Below, in pieces: positions 7,876 to 18,197 of a stretch of 64,000 nucleotides of DNA (position 1 is the first letter of the stretch; each line of letters begins with the position of its first letter). Source of the DNA: CAVUAN01 sp963739435 (GTDB taxonomy: Bacteria; Acidobacteriota; Thermoanaerobaculia; UBA5066; Gp7-AA6); the NCBI GenBank assembly GCA_963739435.1, contig CAVUAN010000016.1:248001-312000 (forward strand), given 5' to 3'. The notes beneath the pieces were generated by a model. The model was not told the origin of the DNA. It saw only the letters and a program-made list of their open reading frames with translations, and did no database searches. A program made the translations under genes and the position numbers.

Positions 7876-9441
7876 CTAGCGGGAAACCGGGAGCAAGCGC
7901 CCCATCTTCGGCGGAGGGACCTCGGCGCGCTGCTGAAAGTACGCGGTCACGACCTCGGCGAGCGAACGCCCGCTGTCGGCCTGCTTCGTCTTCAGGAAGG
8001 TCTCGTACAGGTCGCCCCCCTGAGTCAGAAAGCTGTTCGTCGCCACGCGGTAAGTGCGCGCGGAGTCGAGCGGGCGGCCTCCAATGGTCGCCGAAACGAG
8101 CCTGTGGCCGGCGGGACGGCCGAGGTCGTAAGTGGCCGTCAGACCCGAAACCTGCACGAGCCCGCGCTCGAGCGAAAGCCCCTGCTCCAGCACCTCGCGG
8201 ACCTGCGCGCCCGTCATCTCGCACACGACGAGGTTGTTGACGAAGGGCAGGGCGTCGAGCACGTTGCCATTCGTGACCGGACCCTCGGGAAGATCGGCTC
8301 GCAGGCCTCCGGCATTTTCGAAGGCGACCTCCGCCCGGCCTTCCTCGCGCAGCACGTCTGCGACGAAGGAGCCGAGCAGCGACTCCCGGTTGTAGTCGCG
8401 CGTCAGGCGCACCTTCGAGCGGCCGATGGGGCGGCCGATCGAGGCCGCCGCGGCGCGCTTGTAGCCTTCGATCTTGGCCGCCACGACGGGGTCGGGCACG
8501 ATCCTGTCGCTCCAGACCTTCCGCAGCTCCCCCTCGTGCGCCACGACCCGTCCGCCCTGGAGGCGCAGCTTCAGGTACCCGAGGCGCGTGCCGTAGCCGT
8601 ACGTCTGCACGATGAGCGTCCCCGTCTTGGGATGAACGAAGGGCGTCTCGATGCCCCGGTGAGCGTGGCCGCCCACGAAAACGTCGATGCCTTCGACCTC
8701 GCCGCAGAGCCGGATGTCTTCGTCGAAGTCGCGCTGGACATCGGGCCGTGCCTCGGCGTCCGTCTGCTGCGGCCCGGTCTTTCCCTGGTGCGCGAGGACG
8801 ACGATGAGATCGACGAGTGGTTTCAACTCCTTGACCGCCGCCCGGACTGCCGGGATCGGGTCGGTAAAGTCGAGATCCGTGATGCCGGAGGGCAGCGCCA
8901 CACTGCGCGCGTCCTGCCCGATGATGCCGATGACTGCCACGCGGACGCCGTTCCGCTCCAGGAGCGTGTACGGGCGGCTGTAGTAGCGGGTCGTCCCCTT
9001 GTAGAAGATGTTCGCGGCAAGGACCGGAAAAGGAACGCGGTACATCTGCCGGGTGAAATTCTCGGCGCCGTAGTCGAACTCATGGTTCCCGATCGCCATG
9101 GCGTCATAGCCCATGCTGAGCATCATCTCCATCAGCGCTTCGCCCCGCGTCTGGTTCGACAGCATCCCCGTGAACATGTCGCCCGCGTCGAACAGGAAGA
9201 CAGTGTCCTCGCGGCGCCGGATGTCCTTGACCATCGTGGCGAGCTCCGCCGCGCCCCCGAGCTTCGGGCTGCCCGGCAGCCAGTAGGCCGGGATCGGATC
9301 GAAGGCGCTGTGGAAGTCGGTCGTGTAGAGGATCGTCACGTCGCGCGGCGCCGGGTCGGCGGCCGGCGCCACGCCCGCCGGCGCCAGTACCAGGACAAGA
9401 AGCAGAGCCACCCGATTCGCGGCTCGACAAACTCTTTGCAT
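7876..9441 (-). CDS. Exported 5'-nucleotidase / metallophosphoesterase (UshA type)
   Basis: A 521-residue two-domain enzyme with a signal peptide (1-28). The N-terminal calcineurin-like domain carries the metal ligands in TTDFHS (Asp42, His44), DAGD (85-88), GNHE (118-121) and GGHAHRG (about 255). The C-terminal 5'-nucleotidase domain has ENAGGLRADLPEG and the closing FLTQGGDLYETF motif for nucleoside binding. It should hydrolyse 5'-nucleotides or related phosphoesters in the periplasm, supplying nucleosides and phosphate. A strong GGGAGGG site precedes its ATG. It is divergent from the DinB gene at 9501 with a 59-base shared upstream region. Confidence 0.9.
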   Translation of the reverse strand: MQRVCRAANRVALLLVLVLAPAGVAPAADPAPRDVTILYTTDFHSAFDPIPAYWLPGSPKLGGAAELATMVKDIRRREDTVFLFDAGDMFTGMLSNQTRGEALMEMMLSMGYDAMAIGNHEFDYGAENFTRQMYRVPFPVLAANIFYKGTTRYYSRPYTLLERNGVRVAVIGIIGQDARSVALPSGITDLDFTDPIPAVRAAVKELKPLVDLIVVLAHQGKTGPQQTDAEARPDVQRDFDEDIRLCGEVEGIDVFVGGHAHRGIETPFVHPKTGTLIVQTYGYGTRLGYLKLRLQGGRVVAHEGELRKVWSDRIVPDPVVAAKIEGYKRAAAASIGRPIGRSKVRLTRDYNRESLLGSFVADVLREEGRAEVAFENAGGLRADLPEGPVTNGNVLDALPFVNNLVVCEMTGAQVREVLEQGLSLERGLVQVSGLTATYDLGRPAGHRLVSATIGGRPLDSARTYRVATNSFLTQGGDLYETFLKTKQADSGRSLAEVVTAYFQQRAEVPPPKMGRLLPVSR

Positions 9442-9500
9442 TCGACCCTCCCTTTTCTCCCGTAAACGTCGGGCAGCTTACCCTGCGTTAGGATGCTCAC

Positions 9501-10013
9501 ATGATTGGAATTCCGGACCGGACCGAGGCCGCGGAGTACTACTACAAGTACATCGACCGCATCGAAAGCCCCGACATCGTCGGAGCGCTCGCGAGCCAGA
9601 TGGACGATCAGGTCGCCGCGCTGCGCAAGATCTCCGAGGAGAAGTCTCTCCACCGCTACGCAGCCGGAAAGTGGAGCATCCGTCAGCTCTGGAATCACGT
9701 CAACGATTGCGAGCGCGTCTTCGTGTTCCGGGCCTTCTGGTTTGCCCGGGGCTTCGACAGCCCGATGCCGAGCTTCGACCAGGACCCGGCCGCCGCCGCG
9801 GCCCGCGCCGACGATGTTTCGTGGGCGAGCCACGTCGAGGAGTTTCGCGGCCTCCGACTGTCAACCGTGGCGTTCTTCCGAAACCTGCCGACCGAGGCCT
9901 GGTCGAAGAAGGGCATCGCCAGCGGAAACCCCTGCACGGTGCGGGCCCTCGCCTACATCGTCGCCGGCCACGCCGCCCACCACGCCTCGATCCTGCGGGA
10001 GCGGTACCTGTAG
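9501..10013 (+). CDS. DinB-family protein
   Basis: A 170-residue four-helix DinB-like protein. The pattern W-S-x-x-x-L-x-x-H (KWSIRQLWNHVND), then a second ligand region, then VAGHAAHHASILRERYL gives the three-His metal site typical of the DinB/YfiT superfamily. Members include bacillithiol and mycothiol transferases and many proteins without known substrate. The HAAHH end is characteristic. The start ATG 9501 gives a full-length product. It is convergent with the cytochrome gene at 10028 and belongs to the same family as the gene at 14447. Confidence 0.85.
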   Translation: MIGIPDRTEAAEYYYKYIDRIESPDIVGALASQMDDQVAALRKISEEKSLHRYAAGKWSIRQLWNHVNDCERVFVFRAFWFARGFDSPMPSFDQDPAAAAARADDVSWASHVEEFRGLRLSTVAFFRNLPTEAWSKKGIASGNPCTVRALAYIVAGHAAHHASILRERYL

Positions 10014-10027
10014 CCCGGCGGCTTCGT

Positions 10028-11250
10028 TCAGTTCGCCTTGCCGAGCTCCTTCACGTAAGCGATCAGCACGGGAAACTCGCTCTCCGGGATGACGCCCTCC
10101 CAGGTGGGCATCTTCGTGCCGGGCTTGAAGGTGCCTGGGATTCCTGATCCAGGCCGCGAGCAGCTTGTCGTTGGGATAGTGCTGAGTCGCCTGACGCAGG
10201 TCGGCAAGCCCGACTCCGGTCGTCGCCGTGGCAGGAGACGCAGCCGTACTTGTAGTAGAGCTTCTTGCCCTCGCTCGCGTCGGCGAGAACCTTGTGCTCC
10301 TGGCGCGCGACGGCGTGCCGCAGCTTCGGCACCGTCTTCAGGTACGCGTAGAGGGCGCCCGCATCTTCTTCCGTGAGCTCGGGCATCATCTCCATCGGGT
10401 AGAGCAGGACGCTCTTGTCGGGACGCACGCCGTCGCGGACTGCCCGCAGCGAACTCGGCCTCGGACCACTTGCCGATCCCGGTTTCCTCGTCGAAGGTGA
10501 TGTTCGCTGACCGGATGATCGCGCCGCTCTGGTCGCGCAGCTCATTGCCGCCGCCCATGTATCCGACGGACTTTTCGGGATCGAGCTCGTTCATCGTCTT
10601 GAAGTCGGCGGAGTGGCACGAGAAGCATCCGAGGCTGGAGCTGAGGTACCGGCCGTAGGCGACCTGTTCCGCGACGGGCGGCGCCGTGATGCGCTTCTTC
10701 GGGTAGGGCAGCGGCTTGAACACCGTGTGGGACAGGAACTTCGTCAGAAAGGACGGCTGGGTCGAGCCGAGCGGGAGCGCAGAGGCCGAAGCAACCAGGG
10801 GATCGCTGGAGCGCAGAAACGCCACGATGCCTTCGAGATCGTCGTCGGAGAGGTGCGGGAGCTTGACCATGTAGGGCGGGACGTACTGGCCGTGTCGGTC
10901 GATGCCCGTGCGGAGGAAGTAGATGAGCTCGCCATCGGTCCAGGACCCGATGCCCTTGTCTTTATCCTGCGTGATGTTCTTGGAGAACACGAGGCCGAAC
11001 TCGGGAGGCACGTCGGCGAGGCGCTTGCCCGTGAGCTTGCGCGTCGTCGGGTCCATGTGGCAGGTCGCACACAGCATGCCGGCGTACTTGCGGCCTCGAG
11101 CCACCTTCTCCGGCGTGACCTCGACCTTGATCTCCACGTGACCCGGCTCGTAGCGAGGAATCCCCGTCGAGGCGACGTACGCCGCGAAACCGCCCGCCGC
11201 CAGGACCGCCGCGACGACGAGAAGCCCAGGACCATCAGCGCTTTCTTCAT
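10028..11250 (-). CDS. Membrane-anchored multihaem cytochrome c, frame-disrupted
   Basis: Three haem c motifs are present: CATCH, CFSCH and CVSCH. The N-terminus (MKKALMVL then a hydrophobic LLVVAAVLAAGGFAAYV) reads as a signal anchor after a frame change near 11230. Further frame changes lie near 10446, 10218 and 10138; each of these last three is repaired by removing one base, restoring FAAAVRDGVRPDKS, CHGDDGVGLADLRQ and RNPGTFKPGTKMPTWEG. Repaired length is about 405 residues with three class I cytochrome domains, the organisation of electron-carrier subunits of membrane dehydrogenases. No dehydrogenase partner is adjacent. Ends YVKELGKAN, a normal cytochrome c terminal helix. Confidence 0.75.
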
Positions 11251-11268
11251 TACATAATCCTACTTCCG

Positions 11269-11736
11269 ATGCATGGAAAGCCGAAGGCCTCCTCCGTCAT
11301 CCTCCGGGCCGGGTTGATCGCCGGCCTCCTGGACATCACGTTTGCCCTCGTCTTCTACCCGCTGACGCTGCACATTCCCCCGAAGCGCATCCTGCTCGGG
11401 ATCGCCGCCGGCCTTCTCGGAAAAGAGGCCTTCCAGGGCGGGTTGCTCACTGCGGGCCTCGGCTTGCTTCTCCATTTCTTCATCGCCACCACGGCGGCCG
11501 CCGTCTACTACGCCGCCAGCCGGAAGCTTCCGCCGCTGGTACGCTACGCGGTCCCGTGCGGCCTGCTCTACGGCGCGGGTGTCTTTGCCGTGATGAATCT
11601 CATTGTGCTGCCGCTCTCTGCCAACCCGCGAAAGATGTCTTTGGTGCCATCGATCCTCGTGCCGGGCCTGCTCGCCATCATGTTTTGCGTCGGCCTGCCG
11701 ATTGCCCTGATCGTGCGGAGATACTCCCGGGCGTAG
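11269..11736 (+). CDS. Small integral membrane protein of unknown function
   Basis: A 155-residue protein with four hydrophobic segments (about 9-30, 40-75, 88-112, 125-148) and a basic end RRYSRA. There is a Gly-rich KRILLGIAAGLLGKEAFQGG stretch between helices 1 and 2, similar to small conserved membrane proteins seen in Acidobacteriota and Proteobacteria, but I do not recognise a named family with certainty. It is divergent from the cytochrome gene, sharing an 18-base gap, and ends 29 bases before the convergent PH-domain gene. Confidence 0.7.
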   Translation: MHGKPKASSVILRAGLIAGLLDITFALVFYPLTLHIPPKRILLGIAAGLLGKEAFQGGLLTAGLGLLLHFFIATTAAAVYYAASRKLPPLVRYAVPCGLLYGAGVFAVMNLIVLPLSANPRKMSLVPSILVPGLLAIMFCVGLPIALIVRRYSRA

Positions 11737-11765
11737 CCTCGGCCGCGGTCTCGGGGAGAAGCCGC

Positions 11766-12404
11766 CTAGATGGACTCGACGATGGCCTTGCGCCGGGCGG
11801 AGTACTCCGCTTCGGTGACCAGGCCGGACTGCCGCAGCTTCTCGAGCTCCGCCAGGCGCTCGCGCGCCGAGGCGGGCGCGGCGGCCAGAGGGGCGGGCGC
11901 ACCCGAGCGCGGTCCCTGGCCCCAGAGCTGATTGCGGAAGCTCTCGGGCTGGGCGATCAGCGGAAAGACGAGACTTCCGTTCTCTGCGGCTGTTTCGAGA
12001 ATGACGGTCCCGTAGTCGAACAGGCGCGCCAGAAGTCCTTGCTCGATCGTGATGTCCTGGATCTTGTCCAGGGGGGCTTGCTGGATCTCCCGGGCGAGCA
12101 GGCCGACTTTCCGAATCACACGGTGGTTCGTCACGACGAACACGTCGGCTGCCACGCGAATGCGCCGCATCAGAAGCACGGCGGCGGCGAGCAGAAGGAA
12201 GACCAGTGCCAGAATCGATGTCGGCCGGGCGACACCCGATTCCGGGTTGATGCGGTGCGCGTAGAACGCGGCAGCACCGAGGGCAGCCGACAGGAGGAGC
12301 AGCAGCAAGCCCGTCCTGTAGATCAGCCAGTGGTAATGCGCCCGAAACAGAATCGTCTCGCCCGGGGCCAGGTTTTTTTCCGCGTAGCCCATTTTCGTCT
12401 CCAA
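11766..12404 (-). CDS. Bacterial PH-domain membrane protein with C-terminal SHOCT domain
   Basis: A 212-residue protein. Residues 1-20 (APGETILFRAHYHWLIY) are the standard entry into a bPH_2/DUF304-type domain. Two membrane helices follow (about 30-48 and 62-80), then the PH core with RIAADVFVVTNHRVI-like text (here RVAADVFVVTNHRV), DITIEQGLLARLFDYG and TVILETAAENG. The last 35 residues (RERLAELEKLRQSGLVTEAE then YSARRKAIVES) form a SHOCT motif, a short oligomerisation domain. Function is likely structural at the membrane; no reaction is expected. The upstream terminator at 12433-12460 separates it from the next minus-strand gene. Confidence 0.85.
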   Translation of the reverse strand: METKMGYAEKNLAPGETILFRAHYHWLIYRTGLLLLLLSAALGAAAFYAHRINPESGVARPTSILALVFLLLAAAVLLMRRIRVAADVFVVTNHRVIRKVGLLAREIQQAPLDKIQDITIEQGLLARLFDYGTVILETAAENGSLVFPLIAQPESFRNQLWGQGPRSGAPAPLAAAPASARERLAELEKLRQSGLVTEAEYSARRKAIVESI

Positions 12405-12432
12405 AGGCTATACCGAAGAGGAGCAGGCTCGA

Positions 12433-12460
12433 GAAAAAAGGGGCGCCATGAGGCGCCCCT
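12433..12460 (-). terminator. Rho-independent terminator of the repeat-rich secreted protein gene
   Basis: A perfect 9-bp stem (AGGGGCGCC at 12439-12447 with GGCGCCCCT at 12452-12460) around a four-base loop. On the minus strand it is followed by a run of six T. It lies 38 bases after the stop of the gene ending at 12498, so it terminates that transcript before the PH-SHOCT gene. Confidence 0.85.
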
Positions 12461-12497
12461 AACATCTCACGAGGAGAGCCCGCGGCTCTCGGCTCAA

Positions 12498-12899
12498 TCA
12501 ATAGGGATTGCAGCCCGGCCCGACCACGAAGGAGCCATCAGCGTAGACCTGCCGCAAAATCCAGTGCGGGAAAGGAAAGGCGACGAAGACGCGGACGGTT
12601 CGGTAAGGCGCGGCATACACGCGGTTGTCGAACCCGCCGTAGTATCGCCCGCCGTAGTATCGCCCGCCGTAGTATCGCCCGCCGCTGTATCGCCCGCCGC
12701 TGTACTGCCTCTCCAAGGAGCGATTGTCGGATTGGCGGTCGTTCCGGCGGACGTTCTCTTGCGGCGCCTGGGAGCGGCCGTAGGCTGATCCGCGAGGGCG
12801 CTCGTTCTGGGCGAGCGCTTTCGGGGCCGCGGTCCCGAAGAAAAGAACGACGAAGACGGCTGCGGTGCCCAACATGAAGGACCTTGCTGTGTTCCTCAT
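12498..12899 (-). CDS. Small secreted protein with YYGGR repeats
   Basis: A 133-residue protein with a signal peptide (about 1-30, ending KALAQ). A polar Arg/Asn/Gln-rich segment is followed by SGGR and YYGGR repeats at about 68-89 and a conserved-looking end with FPFPHWILRQVYADG and GPGCNPY. I do not recognise the family. The Gly-Tyr repeats suggest a flexible, cell-surface or periplasmic protein. It has a good ribosome site (AGGAG type on the minus strand) and its own terminator, so it is probably a single-gene transcript. Confidence 0.7.
   Translation of the reverse strand: MRNTARSFMLGTAAVFVVLFFGTAAPKALAQNERPRGSAYGRSQAPQENVRRNDRQSDNRSLERQYSGGRYSGGRYYGGRYYGGRYYGGFDNRVYAAPYRTVRVFVAFPFPHWILRQVYADGSFVVGPGCNPY
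12633..12707. repeat. Five tandem 15-bp repeats inside the secreted protein gene
   Basis: Five consecutive 15-base units of the form CCCGCCGTAGTATCG. Units 1-3 are identical, unit 4 has two substitutions and unit 5 three. Each encodes a five-residue (Y/S)(Y/G)GGR step on the minus strand. Being in-frame multiples of three bases, copy number could change without breaking the gene. Confidence 0.9.
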
Positions 12900-13094
12900 A
12901 ACAAACCTCCGCTGGGAGGAGAACGCACACCGCGTGCCGGAGCGCCCATTGAAGGCACTGCTGTAACCGGCGCCTTCTGAGGCTATTGGACAACCGACCT
13001 TTCGCGAGCGTCACGCGGCACTGTCGTCGCGGCGCGACAATTGACCACCGGCGGCGTCACAATGAACGGCCGATGAACGAATCCGAAAGTCTTC

Positions 13095-13520
13095 TTAGGG
13101 TCTGGCTGATTGGACCAGCCACGCGGCCCAGCCCAGGCACACGGCCACGAGGCCGGAAAGCACCGTCGGCGGAAGGAAGAAATACTTCCAGCTCAACACC
13201 AGGCTGGCCACCTGAACCGCGAAGAACATCCAGCCCAGGGCGCCGATCGCCTGCGGGTTCTGGCTCGCCAGGCCGCCGAGGTGCCAGGACAGGAAAGCCG
13301 CAAAGAGCAGGTAGACGGTGACGTACAGCCCGAACCCGACGTAGAAGCCGCCATAGCTGAAGCGAGCGCCGCTCACTTCGAAGTAAACGTTGTTCATGGC
13401 GTCGCGCGCGGCCAGGCCCTCCGGGGTCGGCGGCTGGAACTTCAGAAACCCGACTGTGTGACCCGCGGCGAAGAGGACAAACAGCACCGAGGCGATTCGG
13501 TAGAGCAGCGTCGCGCTCAT
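13095..13520 (-). CDS. Conserved membrane protein of unknown function
   Basis: A 141-residue protein with four hydrophobic segments: MSATLLYRIASVLFVLFAAG at the N-terminus, then about 52-75, 85-108 and 115-136. A conserved-looking HTVGFLKFQPPTPEG follows helix 1. I chose CAT 13518-13520 as the start because the hydrophobic segment begins there; a longer open frame to 13610 runs into the gene upstream. It lies 13 bases after the stop of the DUF2911 gene, so the two may be cotranscribed. Function unknown. Confidence 0.7.
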   Translation of the reverse strand: MSATLLYRIASVLFVLFAAGHTVGFLKFQPPTPEGLAARDAMNNVYFEVSGARFSYGGFYVGFGLYVTVYLLFAAFLSWHLGGLASQNPQAIGALGWMFFAVQVASLVLSWKYFFLPPTVLSGLVAVCLGWAAWLVQSARP

Positions 13521-13533
13521 CGGTGACCCTTCC

Positions 13534-14408
13534 CTACTTCGCCGCCTTCCACTCGGCGGTTTTCTTCTCCAGTTCGGCCACGGCGTCGGCGGAGGGCTTC
13601 GGGTCGGCATCTTTCAGCGACAGGGCTTTCTGAGCGGCCGCGACGGCGTCCTTCTTTTTCCCCTGGCCGGCCAGGACGTCGGCCTTCGTGGAGAGGTTCG
13701 CGAAGGTCTCCTTGACGGAAAGGGACTTGGCGAGGAACGCCGCCGCGTCGGCCTGTGCGTACTTGTTCTCGTAGAGGTAGCGCGCCGCCGTCAGCGGCGT
13801 GCGCCAGTCGTCGGGCTTCGCCTTCGCCACGGCGTCCTTCGCGTTGGCGAGGAACTGTGCGTTCGTGTCGACCCCGATGTTCACGACGACCGCGAGCTTC
13901 TCCCACGCCAGGATCATCTCCGCGGAGTTCGTCGTCACCTGAGGGAAGGCGATCGTGAACAAATCGCGCTGGGGAATCGCCGTAGTCTTCGCCTTCACGC
14001 GAAGAACGTCGGCCTCCGCCTTGTAGTCGGCCGGGCGACCCCGTCGCCTGCTTGTTGAAGATGACCGTCCACTCGGTTTGCCCGGGAATTGTGAACAGGC
14101 CGTAGGAGCCGGCGGCCAGCTTCTGCCCTTCGACCGTGACGTCGCCGTCGAACGTGATCTTCGTGACCGCGTTGGCCCCCGTGCGCCAGACCTTGTCGTA
14201 CGGCACGAGGGCGCCCCAGATCACGCGGTCTTCCTTGCGCGTCGCGCCCTTCACATGCGGCCGGCTGTAGACGACCTCGACCTTCGTGACGCCGATCGTC
14301 TGCGAGACCGAGGCATAGGGACTGGGAATCGGGGTCTGGAGCTGGGCCCAGAGCCGCCGCCGACAGTGCGAAAAGGGCGGCGACGAAAGCTGCAGAACGT
14401 TTGAACAT
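13534..14408 (-). CDS. Secreted DUF2911 protein, two frameshifts
   Basis: A signal peptide (MFKRSAAFVAALFALSAAAL) leads, after removal of one base near 14346, into AQLQTPIPSPYASVSQTIGV, the signature opening of DUF2911 proteins. VIWGALVPYDKVWRTGANA and GSYGLFTIPGQTEWTVIFNK confirm the family. A second single-base excess near 14033 (TCG-CCC-G-GCC) separates it from GSPADYKAEADVLRVKAKTT and the C-terminal TPR-like helices, ending EWKAAK. Repaired length is about 290 residues. DUF2911 proteins are widespread in Acidobacteriota and Bacteroidota with no known reaction. Confidence 0.75.
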
Positions 14409-14446
14409 GCGATCTCCTTGTCAGTTCCTTTGAACGATGCCGATGC

Positions 14447-14929
14447 TCACATTCCCGGATCGTCTGCGGAGGGTCCGTAGATAGAGGGCACCTTCCCGCC
14501 CATGGGCCTCAGGTAGGCCGAGAGCTGGCCGCGGTGGTGGATCGCGTCGAAGAGGAAGCCGAAGAGCATCTCGCCCACCGGGGCCTCCCAGGCCACCTGA
14601 CCATCCATGAGGAACTTCCCCTTCTTGTCCCAGGTGGCGTCGTCCATCTTCGCCAACCGCTTCTCGAGCTCGCCGACATTGCGCTCGTAGGCGGCGATTG
14701 ACTCTTTGAGCGACGGCGCGGGCTTCTGGACGTAATTCACCTGCGAATGGTCGATGAGCTCGCAGGCGTCGTGCAACTCGCTGGCAAGCAGCCAGGCGAT
14801 GTCCGCGGCGGACGAGGACCGCGGGTGCGGCTTATACGAGCCCTGATCGGGCGGCAAGGCCTGAAGGACCTTGAGGAACCTCGGCTTCTCGGACTTGAAA
14901 TACTCGGCGAGATGCTCCCGGTGTTTCAT
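14447..14929 (-). CDS. DinB-family protein
   Basis: A 160-residue DinB/YfiT-like four-helix protein starting MKHREHLAEYFKSEKPRFLK after GGAGGAGAGCC. The expected His ligands are in SELHDACELIDH and FDAIHHRGQLSAYLRPMGG; HHRGQ is the classic terminal motif. The family uses a three-His metal site for thiol transfer or unknown chemistry. It follows the kinase gene on the same strand by 45 bases and precedes the DUF2911 gene; a loose operon is possible. It is only distantly similar to the DinB gene at 9501. Confidence 0.85.
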   Translation of the reverse strand: MKHREHLAEYFKSEKPRFLKVLQALPPDQGSYKPHPRSSSAADIAWLLASELHDACELIDHSQVNYVQKPAPSLKESIAAYERNVGELEKRLAKMDDATWDKKGKFLMDGQVAWEAPVGEMLFGFLFDAIHHRGQLSAYLRPMGGKVPSIYGPSADDPGM

Positions 14930-14973
14930 GGCTCTCCTCCTCAGGCGCCGGATTCTACAGTCAGCGGGCCGAA

Positions 14974-17531
<2,558 letters not shown>

Positions 17532-17535
<4 letters not shown>

Positions 17536-18098
17536 GCCGATCCGCCGAGCTCTTCGCGCAGCCAGGCGCGCGCCATCTGCCATTCCCGCTTGACTGTTGC
17601 CGGAGAGACGCTCAGGGCCTCGGCCGTCTCCTCGATCGAGAGGCCCGCGAAATAGCGCAGCTCGACGACCCGCGCCTGGCGCTCGTCGAGCTTCTCGAGC
17701 TTCTCGAGGGCCTCGTCCAAAGCGAGCAGCTCGACGCCCTTTCCGCCGCCAGGCGTTTCCAGCTCTTCGCTGAACGTCAGGCGGGCCTCGCCACCGCCGC
17801 GCTTGGCGGCTGACCGCCGCCTGGCGTGATCGATGAGCACTTCGCGCATGAGGCGGCCCGCCACCGCAAAGAATTGCGCCCGGCTCGTCCAGGGCCCCGA
17901 GGGCGGCAGGCGGAGCCAGGCCTCGTGCACAACGGCCGTGGGCTGGAGCGTGTGGTCCGGCCGCTCGTGGCGGAAGAGGCCGGCGGCCTGCCGGCGCAGC
18001 TCGTCATAGACGACCGGCAGCAGCCGTTCGACTGCCTCTCGGTCGCCGCCGCTCCACTCCTGGAGCAGCGCCATGACGGTCTTTTCGCTGAGGCCCAC
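17532..18098 (-). CDS. ECF-type RNA polymerase sigma factor (kinase-linked, TIGR02999-like)
   Basis: A 188-residue sigma-70 family factor. Region 2 spans about 15-90 (VVYDELRRQAAGLFRHERPD, then AWLRLPP and FFAVAGRLMREVLIDHARRR), region 4 about 125-180 with the helix-turn-helix YFAGLSIEETAEALSVSPAT and KREWQMARAWL. The HTLQPTAVVHEAWLRL text is characteristic of the ECF subgroup that is encoded beside serine/threonine kinases. No anti-sigma factor is nearby; activity is likely controlled by phosphorylation by the coupled kinase, which is inference from known systems of this type. It stops four bases into the kinase gene. Confidence 0.92.
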
Positions 18099-18197
18099 CT
18101 CCGGATTATAGGTGGCGGTCCCCAGATGAGCCTTTTTCCGCCCGCCTTGCGCATATCTCTATGGAAGCAGGTTCCAAACCACTCCACGGAGGTCTCT

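Noticed and set aside
8104..9465. A 453-codon open frame on the plus strand
   Set aside because: It is antisense to the 5'-nucleotidase and shows no recognisable domain.
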